Assembly (NCBI GenBank): GCA_021737245.1
Contig: JAIPEI010000275.1
Span: 1 to 5,435 of the forward strand
Direction: 5' to 3'
Length of the DNA stretch: 5,435 nt
From: Deltaproteobacteria bacterium
Lineage (GTDB): Bacteria > Desulfobacterota > DSM-4660 > Desulfatiglandales > HGW-15
A program made the position numbers and the translations under genes. Below, piece after piece: positions 1 to 5,435 of this stretch. The stretch's first letter is position 1, and each line of letters begins with the position of its first letter. The notes below the pieces were generated by a model. That model saw only the letters and a list, made by a program, of their open reading frames with translations, made no database searches and was not told where the DNA came from.

Positions 1-1
1 G

Positions 2-895
2 AAGCCCCTCAACCACTTTCTGCCGGGGTCCCGCGTGCTTTCGATCGCCACGACGGGATGCAACCTGCGCTGCCTCAACTGCCAGAACTGGGACATCTCC
101 CAGAGGCGGCCGGAGGACGTGCGGCACGTCCAGATGTTCCCCGCAGCGGTGGTACAGGAGGCACGGAGACTGAGATCCGTGTCCATCGGCTACACCTACT
201 CCGAGGCGGTTACGTTTTACGAGTACATGTTCGACACCGCGGCCCTGGCCCGGGAGGCGGGGATCCGCAATGTGCTCGTCTCCAACGGCTACATCAACCG
301 GGACCCGCTCGCGCGTCTCGCGCGCGTCCTGGACGGGGCCAATATCAACCTGAAGTCCTTCGAGGACCGGATCTACCGTTGTCTGAACGGAGGCCGGCTC
401 GAGCCGGTGCTTCAAACCCTCAAGACCCTCCACGAGGAGGGTGTCTGGCTGGAGATCACCACCCTCGTGGTCCCCACCTATGTGGACGACCCGGACATGA
501 TCCGCCGGATGTGCGGCTGGATTCTCGAGGAGCTGGGACCCGGCTACCCGCTCCACTTCACCCGGTTCCATCCCGACTACCGGCTGACCCGCCTTCCGCC
601 CACTCCGGTGGCGACCCTGGAGCGATTCCGCGGGATCGCCCGGAGTGAAGGCATTCACCACGTGTACGTGGGCAACGTGCCCGGCCACGACGGCGGTCAC
701 ACCTACTGTCACCAGTGCGGCCGCATGCTCGTCGAGCGGAAGGGATACCTGCTCGGAGTGTACGAGATCCGGAACGGCAGGTGCGCCACCTGCGGCACGC
801 CGGTTCCCGGGAGGTGGGAGGAAGGCATGGCCTCGGCGGCGAAGCCGGCGCAGCCGGCGTTGTTGACAAACCCCGGATCATCCTTTACCTTCTAA
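2..895 (+). CDS. amrS: AmmeMemoRadiSam-system radical SAM enzyme (5'-truncated by window)
   Basis: The reading frame is open from base 2 (first residues KPLNHFLPGSRVLS) to the TAA at 893-895. The true start therefore lies upstream; the GTG at 35 is internal to a conserved stretch and is not the start. Numbering from the first visible codon, C20-x3-C24-x2-C27 is the radical SAM motif that binds a 4Fe-4S cluster and S-adenosylmethionine. YTYSEAV (64-70) and INLKSF correspond to conserved stretches of the PflA-like branch. The C-terminus has two CxxC pairs (YCHQCG and CATCG) forming a zinc-ribbon or rubredoxin-like knuckle, as is usual in this family. About 297 codons are visible, so roughly 30-50 are probably missing. 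In other genomes the family occurs beside AMMECR1-domain and MEMO1-like proteins, whose genes would be off-window. The substrate is not established from the sequence. No functional link to the downstream genes is evident, and a new promoter begins inside its 3' end. A less likely alternative is a generic pyruvate formate-lyase-activase-like enzyme. Confidence 0.9.
   Translation, partial: KPLNHFLPGSRVLSIATTGCNLRCLNCQNWDISQRRPEDVRHVQMFPAAVVQEARRLRSVSIGYTYSEAVTFYEYMFDTAALAREAGIRNVLVSNGYINRDPLARLARVLDGANINLKSFEDRIYRCLNGGRLEPVLQTLKTLHEEGVWLEITTLVVPTYVDDPDMIRRMCGWILEELGPGYPLHFTRFHPDYRLTRLPPTPVATLERFRGIARSEGIHHVYVGNVPGHDGGHTYCHQCGRMLVERKGYLLGVYEIRNGRCATCGTPVPGRWEEGMASAAKPAQPALLTNPGSSFTF
863..891 (+). 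promoter_or_regulatory. Sigma70-type promoter for the kinase-regulator-gspAB unit
   Basis: A perfect -35 hexamer TTGACA (863-868) is followed by a 17-base spacer and a -10-like TACCTT (886-891). The -10 element keeps the three most conserved positions (T1, A2, T6). It lies inside the last codons of amrS. A start site about 7 bases after the -10 would fall near 898, giving a leader of about 70 bases to the kinase ATG at 969 and only about 11 bases to the alternative ATG at 909. This is the best promoter seen in the window. Its function is inferred from sequence match and position only. Confidence 0.6.
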
Positions 896-922
896 GTGCC
901 TGCGTTGAATGGAAAACCAATG

Positions 923-957
923 TGCAGGGCGTTTGTGCGGCCCTGCAGGGGAAACCC
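923..957 (+). promoter_or_regulatory. Two abutting hairpins in the kinase-gene leader
   Basis: TGCAGGGC (923-930) and GCCCTGCA (940-947) are perfect reverse complements around a 9-base loop, giving a strong 8-bp stem. Immediately next, GGG-GAAA-CCC (948-957) can form a 3-bp stem closed by a GNRA tetraloop, so the two could stack coaxially. No U-run follows, so this is not a classical intrinsic terminator. It lies between the predicted transcription start and the ATG at 969. The only purine-rich Shine-Dalgarno-like stretch (AGGGG, 947-951) falls inside the structure. It could control translation, stabilise the 3' end of amrS mRNA, or be an inverted-repeat operator in DNA. It does not match a riboswitch class I recognise. 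Confidence 0.45.
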
Positions 958-968
958 GAAACGAGACC

Positions 969-2201
969 ATGAAGTCGAACCGCTACGAGAAGCTGCTCAC
1001 CGGCCTGATCGCCTCCAGGACCCGATTTTTTCTGTTGACGGTGGCCCTGTTTCTCGTGTATGCGGTCGGGTTTATCGTGTTCGACCATCTGGTGGTGAAC
1101 GAACAGCGGTACGTCCTGTTCGCCTTCGGCCTGGTGGTCTCCAGCCTCGTCTTCTCGTGGCTGCTCGGGGGAAAGGCCGCTTTCGTTTATGTGACCTTCT
1201 TCAACCTGTTCTTCACCTTTGTTTACGCGAAACCGCTTTTCGACAAGGGGACCCTTTATGGGTCCCTCTTCCTGAGCCGGTCCTTCATCATCATCTTCGT
1301 GAGCTTCGTGGTGCTCATGCTCCTCATGGTGCTGATGGAGTCTCCGGCGGACAAGGTGCGGAAGAGGCTCGCCCGGGAGACCAAGGAGGAAAAGGAAAAG
1401 ACGAGGCTCCTGGAGTTCCTGGTGACCGAGAGAAAGATCACCCAGGACGTGGTGGCCCAGTCCAACTTTGCCAAAGATGAGCTCCTGGTGCTGCAGGGCG
1501 CCTGGCGGTCCCAGATTCACAACATCATCAACGACCTTCCGGAGAGCAAGGAAAACGACCTCTACCGCCGTATCATCGAGCCTTTTCAGGAAGCGATTCT
1601 CAGGCATCTCAAGGGCTTGGAACGAAAGCTCACCTTCGAGCCCCTGCCCATGGACGTCCGGAAGCTGAGCCGGACGGTCGAAGAGGAGATCACGGCGGAC
1701 CTGGCATCCTTGCGGAATCGCTACGATCTCGACGTCCGGCTTTCCAGCCTGAACGGCTTCCAGGGGCGCCGTGTGCAGTGCGATCCGCACAAGCTGGTGG
1801 AGATCCTGAGGAACCTGATCAAGAACGCGCAAAAGGCGATCGAGCTGAAGCAGATCGAGATGATGAAGGAGGATTTCGACGCCTACCGCGCCTTCCGGCC
1901 CTTTCTCTCGATCGTGCTGGGGGGGGAGGACGGCGTGCTGACGCTGGAGGTGACGGACAACGGCGGTGGGGTCAGCGAGGAGCATTTGGACAAGGTGTTT
2001 AAGGAGCCGATCCCCTCGTCCAAGAAGGACGGGTACGGTCTGGGCACAACCTTTGTCAAGTTTTTCGCCGAGCGCATGGGGTTCAACATCCGCGGAAGCA
2101 ACGTGATGACCGAGCACGGTAAGGGCTTCCGGGTGACCCTGGAGATGCCGGTGGAGGATGAAACGGGCCACCGGGAACCGGAATCCATCCAAGGAGCTTG
2201 A
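969..2201 (+). CDS. Membrane-bound sensor histidine kinase with atypical H-box
   Basis: The 410-residue product has four predicted membrane helices (about 20-38, 48-66, 70-87 and 101-123) with short connections and no large periplasmic sensor domain. A charged, probably coiled-coil linker follows (about 125-150). The helical dimerisation region (about 150-215) holds the best phosphoacceptor candidate, H184 in HNIIN, where the residue after His is Asn rather than Glu/Asp. The GHKL ATPase domain is clear: N-box NLIKNAQKAI (N282, N286), G1 box DNGGG (D330), an F-box-like VFKEP segment, and G2 box GYGLG (355-359). About 20 extra charged residues lie between the N and G1 boxes. The ATG at 969 is preferred over an in-frame ATG at 909, because the latter is too close to the predicted transcription start and would place the leader hairpin inside the gene; neither start has a strong Shine-Dalgarno site. 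The partner is almost certainly the regulator 7 bases downstream. The signal is unknown; the form suggests sensing within or at the membrane. Confidence 0.88.
   Translation: MKSNRYEKLLTGLIASRTRFFLLTVALFLVYAVGFIVFDHLVVNEQRYVLFAFGLVVSSLVFSWLLGGKAAFVYVTFFNLFFTFVYAKPLFDKGTLYGSLFLSRSFIIIFVSFVVLMLLMVLMESPADKVRKRLARETKEEKEKTRLLEFLVTERKITQDVVAQSNFAKDELLVLQGAWRSQIHNIINDLPESKENDLYRRIIEPFQEAILRHLKGLERKLTFEPLPMDVRKLSRTVEEEITADLASLRNRYDLDVRLSSLNGFQGRRVQCDPHKLVEILRNLIKNAQKAIELKQIEMMKEDFDAYRAFRPFLSIVLGGEDGVLTLEVTDNGGGVSEEHLDKVFKEPIPSSKKDGYGLGTTFVKFFAERMGFNIRGSNVMTEHGKGFRVTLEMPVEDETGHREPESIQGA
2191..2196 (+). promoter_or_regulatory. Ribosome binding site that fixes the regulator start
   Basis: AAGGAG lies inside the last codons of the kinase gene, 12 bases before the ATG at 2209. 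The upstream in-frame ATG at 2158 has GGAGG directly abutting it with no spacer. It would also add 17 residues ahead of a receiver domain that normally begins with the hydrophobic strand seen just after 2209. Translational coupling with the kinase is likely. Confidence 0.6.
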
Positions 2202-2208
2202 GAAAATC

Positions 2209-3123
2209 ATGCCGGAAGGCTATTTTGTCGTCCTGGCTGACGACGAAGAAAAGGTCCATCACACGATTCGGCTCTACCTGGAGAGAAACGAGGTCCTCAA
2301 GGAGCTCGAGTCGTTCTACACGCCGCTGGATCTTCTGGAGTACCTGAAGACCACGGACGACCCGGTGGACGTGATCCTGCTGGATATCCACTTCAAGGAC
2401 TCCGGGCTCTCCGGGCTCGATGCGATCCCGTTCATACGGGAGGAGGCGCCTTACGTGCCCATCATCCTGCTCACGGGCATGGATTCCGAAGCCATTCGGG
2501 AAGCGGAAGGCTTCGCCAACACCTACTTCATCCCCAAACCCGTCTCCAGCGGGCAGCTCATCAAGATGATCGACTTCTACGTGGGGAAGGGCGAGCACGA
2601 GACGCGGGAGATCAGAGAGCTGGAGAAGCGGATCCAGGAGCATTTGGAGTACCAGACCCTTCTCGAGGAGGAGGTCAAGCGCGTCGAGGAGGACCGGGAC
2701 AAGATCCGGGATCGGTTGGAGGGTACGGACGGCGGGAAGACCTTCGAGAGCCTGAGGAAGATCATCGACAACATTCTCAAGAACTCCGAGATGACCGACT
2801 ATGCCATCGAGGATTTGGAAAGCATCTACTACAAGCAGTACGACATCTTCACCCACCTCGTGAATGAGCTGGTTCAGTTCGACCGGGACACCTTGACCTC
2901 CCCCGGCACGAACATCCACAAGTACCAGGGGGTGGAAGACGTTTACTCGGTCCGGCTCTCCCGCAAGGCCCGCCTCTTCGTGTACAAGGGGCCCAGCACG
3001 GCCAGGAAAAGGATCCTGCGCGTGGACCTGAGCCACGACAAGAGGGCCATCGAGAACTGGCTGAAGACCCATCACAAGCATTACGCGGACCCGAAGCCCG
3101 GCCGGGGCTCCCGAAAGACGTAA
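2209..3123 (+). CDS. Response regulator: receiver, coiled coil and RelE/HigB-like C-terminal region
   Basis: The 304-residue product starts with a CheY-like receiver (about 5-125). The full active pocket is present: acidic pair D11/D12, phosphoacceptor D59 in LLDIHF, T89 in ILLTG, and K110 in IPKP. The loop after D59 lacks the usual MPG turn and is about two residues longer (FKDSGLSGLD). A strongly charged coiled coil (about 131-171) and further helices (about 175-223) follow. The C-terminal stretch (about 230-290) reads SPGTNIHKYQG, YSVRLSRKARLFVYKG, then RILRVDLSHDKRAI. This pattern, a PG turn followed by basic beta strands of the YSIR...R-x-x-F type, resembles RelE/ParE/HigB-type small toxins. 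No helix-turn-helix, GGDEF, HD-GYP or ATPase output is seen. It is encoded 7 bases after the kinase and is its likely phosphotransfer partner. The receiver assignment is firm. The RelE-like assignment is inference from pattern; the domain could instead be a non-toxic RNA-, ribosome- or protein-binding barrel. Confidence 0.85.
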   Translation: MPEGYFVVLADDEEKVHHTIRLYLERNEVLKELESFYTPLDLLEYLKTTDDPVDVILLDIHFKDSGLSGLDAIPFIREEAPYVPIILLTGMDSEAIREAEGFANTYFIPKPVSSGQLIKMIDFYVGKGEHETREIRELEKRIQEHLEYQTLLEEEVKRVEEDRDKIRDRLEGTDGGKTFESLRKIIDNILKNSEMTDYAIEDLESIYYKQYDIFTHLVNELVQFDRDTLTSPGTNIHKYQGVEDVYSVRLSRKARLFVYKGPSTARKRILRVDLSHDKRAIENWLKTHHKHYADPKPGRGSRKT

Positions 3124-3184
3124 CCACCCGATTCCCCGGGCTCCGGGATCGCCGTTCCGCCCTTGAAGGACTGGAACCAACCAC

Positions 3185-4993
3185 ATGTACAAGAACTTTT
3201 TCGGTTTCAAGGAAAGACCCTTCCAGCTGGTTCCCAACCCGGCCTATCTCTATTTGAGCCGGGGCCACGAGGAGGCCCTGGCCCACCTCACCTATGCCAT
3301 CAGCCAGGGGGACGGGTTCGTCGAGATCACCGGAGAGGTGGGCACGGGGAAGACCACGCTCTGCCGCGCCTTCCTGGAGAACCTGGGCGAAAAAGGCACC
3401 GAAGCGGCCTTCATCTTCAACCCGAAGCTGGACGCCGTCCACCTGTTGAAGGCGATCAACGACGAGTTCGGAATCGACTCGAGCGCCGACAACATCAAGG
3501 ATTTGATCGACACCCTGAACGAGTTCCTCCTTCGAAAAAAGGCCGAGGGTCACAAGGTCCTCCTGCTCATCGACGAGGCCCAGAACCTGAGCAAGGATGT
3601 GCTGGAGCAGCTCCGCCTCCTGTCCAACCTGGAGACCACGACGAGCAAGCTGCTTCAGATCATCCTGGTGGGGCAGCCCGAGCTCGGCGAGATGCTCGAC
3701 TCCCACGACCTGAGACAGCTCGGCCAGCGGATCACCCTCAGCTGTCACCTGAGCCCGCTTTCCTTCCGCGAGACGCGGGAGTACATCCTGCACAGGCTGC
3801 GCGTGGCCTCGCGCAAGGAGGTGGTCCAGTTCACTCCTTCGGCCATGCATGCCGTTTATCATTACAGCGGGGGGATTCCGCGGTTGATCAACATCGCCTG
3901 CGATCGAGCGCTGCTTACGGCCTTCGGCCTGAACCGCAGAAAGGTGACCGCCGGGATTGCACGGTCCGCGGTGAGGGAGCTGGCCGACCGGCGATCCATC
4001 CAGCGGACGAGCCTCGGCCGGAGCTGGCGTCCCTGGCTGGCGGCCGCCGTGGTTGTGCTGGCCTTTGCAGCCGCCGGCCTCTACCTCCGCGAGGGGGGGG
4101 AAGAGCCTTCCGGCTTGAAGGCATCGACCCCGGACCCCGGATCGGCTGCGGATTCGCCCGGCGCCTCGACCCCGCCTCCTGAAGCCCCCAGGAGGGCCGA
4201 GCCGCCGCCTGATCCAGCTGAGGCGAGCGCGCCCGCCGAGGAGCCCGTCCGGGCTGAGATGGGGAGGACGGCCGCCGTGGAGAAGGCCGCCGTCGTGCCG
4301 CGGTCCGTGGAACGGGCTGAAACGCCGGAGGACCTGGATCGCTATCTTGCGGGAGTGGACGCAATGACCTCCCGCAGGACGGCCCTTCGCGCCGTGCTCG
4401 CCCTCTGGTCGCAGAATCCCGTCCTGAGTCCCTATCTGGACGACATGGAGCAGGGCGGGGACGTCTTCGAGTTTGCTGCAAAACAGAACGAGCTGGACGC
4501 CCACCTTGTGCGGGCGGATCTGCGCCTTCTGGAGAAGCTGAACGTCCCCGCTGTCCTTCGGATGTCCATCCCCGGCGGGGTGGTCCCGAGATATGTGACC
4601 CTGAGCAACATCCGAGGCGATGAGGTGACGCTTCGAGGAGGGACCGATGCGGACAATGTCATCCACACCCGAATCGATGTCCTCTACTCGCGATGGACCG
4701 GAGAGGCGTATCTTTTCTGGAAAAACTTCCTGAACTGTGAAGGGACGATCCCGATCCAGGCCGACCGGGAGTCCGTGATCACGTTGAAAATGCTTCTTCA
4801 GGACATCGGGTTCGAGAACGTGGAGGTCACGCCCTATTGGGATGAGCAGGTCCGGGACGCCGTGGAGGCGGTGCAGAGGCGGAACGGCATCAAGGTGGAC
4901 GGCATCGTGGGGCCGGTCACGAAGATCGTCCTTTACAACGAGAAGAAGGATCTCGAGATTCCGCACATCGTGGATGAATTCCCTGGAACGTAA
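3185..4993 (+). CDS. gspA: GspA/ExeA-family AAA ATPase of secretin assembly
   Basis: The 602-residue product starts with the family signature MYKNFFGFKERPFQLVPNP. Walker A is GEVGTGKTT (50-58) and Walker B is LLLIDEAQ (D130, E131). LVGQPEL and QRITL follow as sensor and arginine-finger segments. One membrane helix (about 284-301) is followed by a Pro/Ala/Glu-rich linker (to about 378), then a helical stretch and a C39-peptidase-like fold (about 445-515). That fold lacks catalytic residues: R469 stands where C39 peptidases have His, and no Cys precedes it. The C-terminus (about 529-590) is a peptidoglycan-binding repeat containing NGIKVDGIVGPVT. In known systems ExeA/GspA pairs with ExeB/GspB at the inner membrane. 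It uses ATP and binds peptidoglycan to help the secretin multimerise in the outer membrane. The ATG at 3185 is set by family homology; only a weak GAAGGA lies 14 bases upstream. It is slightly longer than typical ExeA (about 550), mainly in the linker. The gspB-like gene next door supports the call. Confidence 0.92.
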   Translation: MYKNFFGFKERPFQLVPNPAYLYLSRGHEEALAHLTYAISQGDGFVEITGEVGTGKTTLCRAFLENLGEKGTEAAFIFNPKLDAVHLLKAINDEFGIDSSADNIKDLIDTLNEFLLRKKAEGHKVLLLIDEAQNLSKDVLEQLRLLSNLETTTSKLLQIILVGQPELGEMLDSHDLRQLGQRITLSCHLSPLSFRETREYILHRLRVASRKEVVQFTPSAMHAVYHYSGGIPRLINIACDRALLTAFGLNRRKVTAGIARSAVRELADRRSIQRTSLGRSWRPWLAAAVVVLAFAAAGLYLREGGEEPSGLKASTPDPGSAADSPGASTPPPEAPRRAEPPPDPAEASAPAEEPVRAEMGRTAAVEKAAVVPRSVERAETPEDLDRYLAGVDAMTSRRTALRAVLALWSQNPVLSPYLDDMEQGGDVFEFAAKQNELDAHLVRADLRLLEKLNVPAVLRMSIPGGVVPRYVTLSNIRGDEVTLRGGTDADNVIHTRIDVLYSRWTGEAYLFWKNFLNCEGTIPIQADRESVITLKMLLQDIGFENVEVTPYWDEQVRDAVEAVQRRNGIKVDGIVGPVTKIVLYNEKKDLEIPHIVDEFPGT

Positions 4994-5004
4994 GGCCTTC
5001 TTTA

Positions 5005-5068
5005 ACACCCGGGCTGCGGCCCTTGCGGCGTCCGGTGCCGGCCCGCTAGAGAGATCGAGTGCGGGTGT
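5005..5068 (+). repeat. Long-range inverted repeat between gspA and gspB
   Basis: ACACCCG (5005-5011) and CGGGTGT (5062-5068) are perfect reverse complements, 50 bases apart. Two weak inner stems lie between or beside them: GGGC/GCCC around TGCG (5011-5022), and CGGC/GCCG around 7 bases (5026-5040). Folded together they would give a branched structure ending just before the gspB ribosome binding site. In GC-rich DNA such short pairings arise by chance, so functional weight is low. There is no U-run to suggest a terminator, and no promoter is recognised in this gap. Confidence 0.25.
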
Positions 5069-5072
5069 ACCC

Positions 5073-5083
5073 CCGGAAGGAGA
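5073..5083 (+). promoter_or_regulatory. Ribosome binding site of gspB, supporting a GTG start
   Basis: A purine-rich stretch containing AAGGAG (5077-5082) lies 10 bases before the GTG at 5093. This strong match, together with the conserved MSSILKALKK start of the encoded protein, fixes the otherwise easily missed GTG start. Confidence 0.65.
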
Positions 5084-5092
5084 GGATTGCTC

Positions 5093-5435
5093 GTGAGTTC
5101 CATCCTGAAGGCGCTCAAGAAGGTCGAGGACGTTCATCCCGAGCCGAGGCGCACCGAGAGCTGGTCCCACGCCTTCGACTCCAGGGAGGCGATTCGGAGG
5201 CAGGCCCGCCGGTCCCGCACCGTCCGAACGGGATTGGTGGTCCTTTGCGTGGTCGCGGTCCTCGGTGTTGGGGGATGGTGGCTCCAGGGGCGGGGTGTTC
5301 AACCCGGGGGCGGCGCGGCGGATCCTGCAGGAAAGAGGCCGACGGAGAGCAGGGGAAACGAGCCTGCTCCCCCGGCCGAGCCCCGGGGGAGCGTTCGAAC
5401 GGCCTCGAAGCCCGCGCCTGACCGGACGGCCGAAC
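5093..5435 (+). CDS. gspB: GspB/ExeB-like inner-membrane protein (3'-truncated by window)
   Basis: An open frame begins at GTG 5093 and runs off the window end, giving 114 complete codons without a stop. The first residues, MSSILKALKKVE, match the conserved cytoplasmic start of GspB-type proteins (S-x-IL-x-ALKK-x-E). A basic patch (about 35-45) precedes one hydrophobic membrane helix (about 46-64: GLVVLCVVAVLGVGGWWL). After it comes a Pro/Gly/Ala-rich low-complexity linker expected to lie in the periplasm. The C-terminal GspB domain is off-window. In the family this protein is the partner of the GspA ATPase in secretin assembly. It lies 99 bases after gspA, in the same order as exeA-exeB. It is in the same reading frame as gspA but separated from it by TAA at 4991 and a second TAA at 5003. 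A different single-pass protein with the same N-terminal motif cannot be excluded without the C-terminus. Confidence 0.8.
   Translation, partial: MSSILKALKKVEDVHPEPRRTESWSHAFDSREAIRRQARRSRTVRTGLVVLCVVAVLGVGGWWLQGRGVQPGGGAADPAGKRPTESRGNEPAPPAEPRGSVRTASKPAPDRTAE

Noticed and set aside
921..960. c-di-GMP riboswitch resemblance in the kinase leader
   Set aside because: GCAGGGC loosely recalls part of the GEMM core, but the second stem, tetraloop receptor and conserved junction bases are absent.
909..968. Upstream in-frame ATG adding 20 residues to the kinase
   Set aside because: There is no Shine-Dalgarno, it lies only about 11 bases from the predicted transcription start, and the added segment encodes the leader hairpin. 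It remains possible if the promoter call is wrong.
885..2210. Minus-strand open frame opposite the kinase (441 codons)
   Set aside because: Its composition is rich in His, Leu, Gln and Glu, as expected from the complement of the kinase codons. No motifs are seen, and the kinase on the + strand is unambiguous.
3124..3184. Possible terminator between regulator and gspA
   Set aside because: CCGG/CCGGGA pairings near 3133-3147 form only a short, bulged stem with no following T-run, so readthrough is more likely.
2083..3237. Minus-strand open frame opposite the regulator (384 codons)
   Set aside because: It is antisense to an intact receiver domain and has no domain signature; the Val/Leu/Asp-rich product is a shadow.
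3163..4182. Plus-strand open frame overlapping gspA (339 codons)
   Set aside because: It is a frame-shifted shadow of the ATPase, rich in Pro/Gly/Arg, with no motif of its own.
2849..5302. Very long open frame on the minus strand (817 codons)
   Set aside because: It lies antisense to regulator, gspA and gspB, which have clear domain motifs. Its translation is low-complexity and rich in Gly/Arg/Pro/Leu/His with no recognisable domain. Long antisense open frames are expected in GC-rich coding DNA.
1..5435. CRISPR arrays, tRNA or rRNA genes, insertion sequences, attachment sites
   Set aside because: No regularly spaced direct repeats, cloverleaf, rRNA-like tract, transposase or terminal inverted repeats were seen by reading both strands.

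Overview
This is a GC-rich bacterial window carrying five genes, all on the + strand and tightly spaced. Two are cut by the window edges. From 5' to 3' they are: the 3' part of an AmmeMemoRadiSam-type radical SAM enzyme (amrS, 2-895); a four-helix membrane sensor histidine kinase (969-2201); an atypical response regulator (2209-3123); a GspA/ExeA-type AAA ATPase (gspA, 3185-4993); and the N-terminal part of a GspB/ExeB-like membrane protein (gspB, 5093 to the window end). The gene content, the GC richness, the style of the GspB N-terminus and the sigma70-like promoter fit a Desulfobacterota (former Deltaproteobacteria) genome. That placement is inference from family resemblance, and no phylogenetic marker is present.

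Layout: amrS ends at 895. A good sigma70-type promoter (TTGACA, 17-base spacer, TACCTT; 863-891) lies inside its last codons and would start transcription near 898. The 70-base leader that follows holds a perfect 8-bp GC-rich hairpin directly abutting a GNRA-type mini-hairpin, just before the preferred kinase ATG at 969. The kinase and regulator genes are separated by 7 bases, and the regulator's ribosome binding site lies inside the end of the kinase gene. After 61 bases comes gspA, and after a further 99 bases gspB. No convincing intrinsic terminator or second promoter is visible between 896 and 5435, so kinase, regulator, gspA and gspB look like one transcription unit.

Working model: GspA and GspB form the inner-membrane pair that, in type II secretion systems, uses ATP and peptidoglycan binding to help insert and assemble the outer-membrane secretin. 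GspA here has the expected order: AAA ATPase, one membrane helix, a Pro/Ala/Glu-rich periplasmic linker, a degenerate C39-peptidase-like domain without catalytic residues, and a C-terminal peptidoglycan-binding repeat. A membrane two-component pair placed directly upstream suggests that secretin assembly, secretion or type IV pilus-like machinery is coupled to an envelope or membrane signal. The most unusual element is the regulator: a canonical receiver pocket is followed by a coiled coil and a C-terminal region resembling a RelE/HigB-type toxin barrel, with no DNA-binding or enzymatic output domain. The kinase is also atypical, with HNIIN in place of the usual H-E/D-x-x-N phosphoacceptor box.
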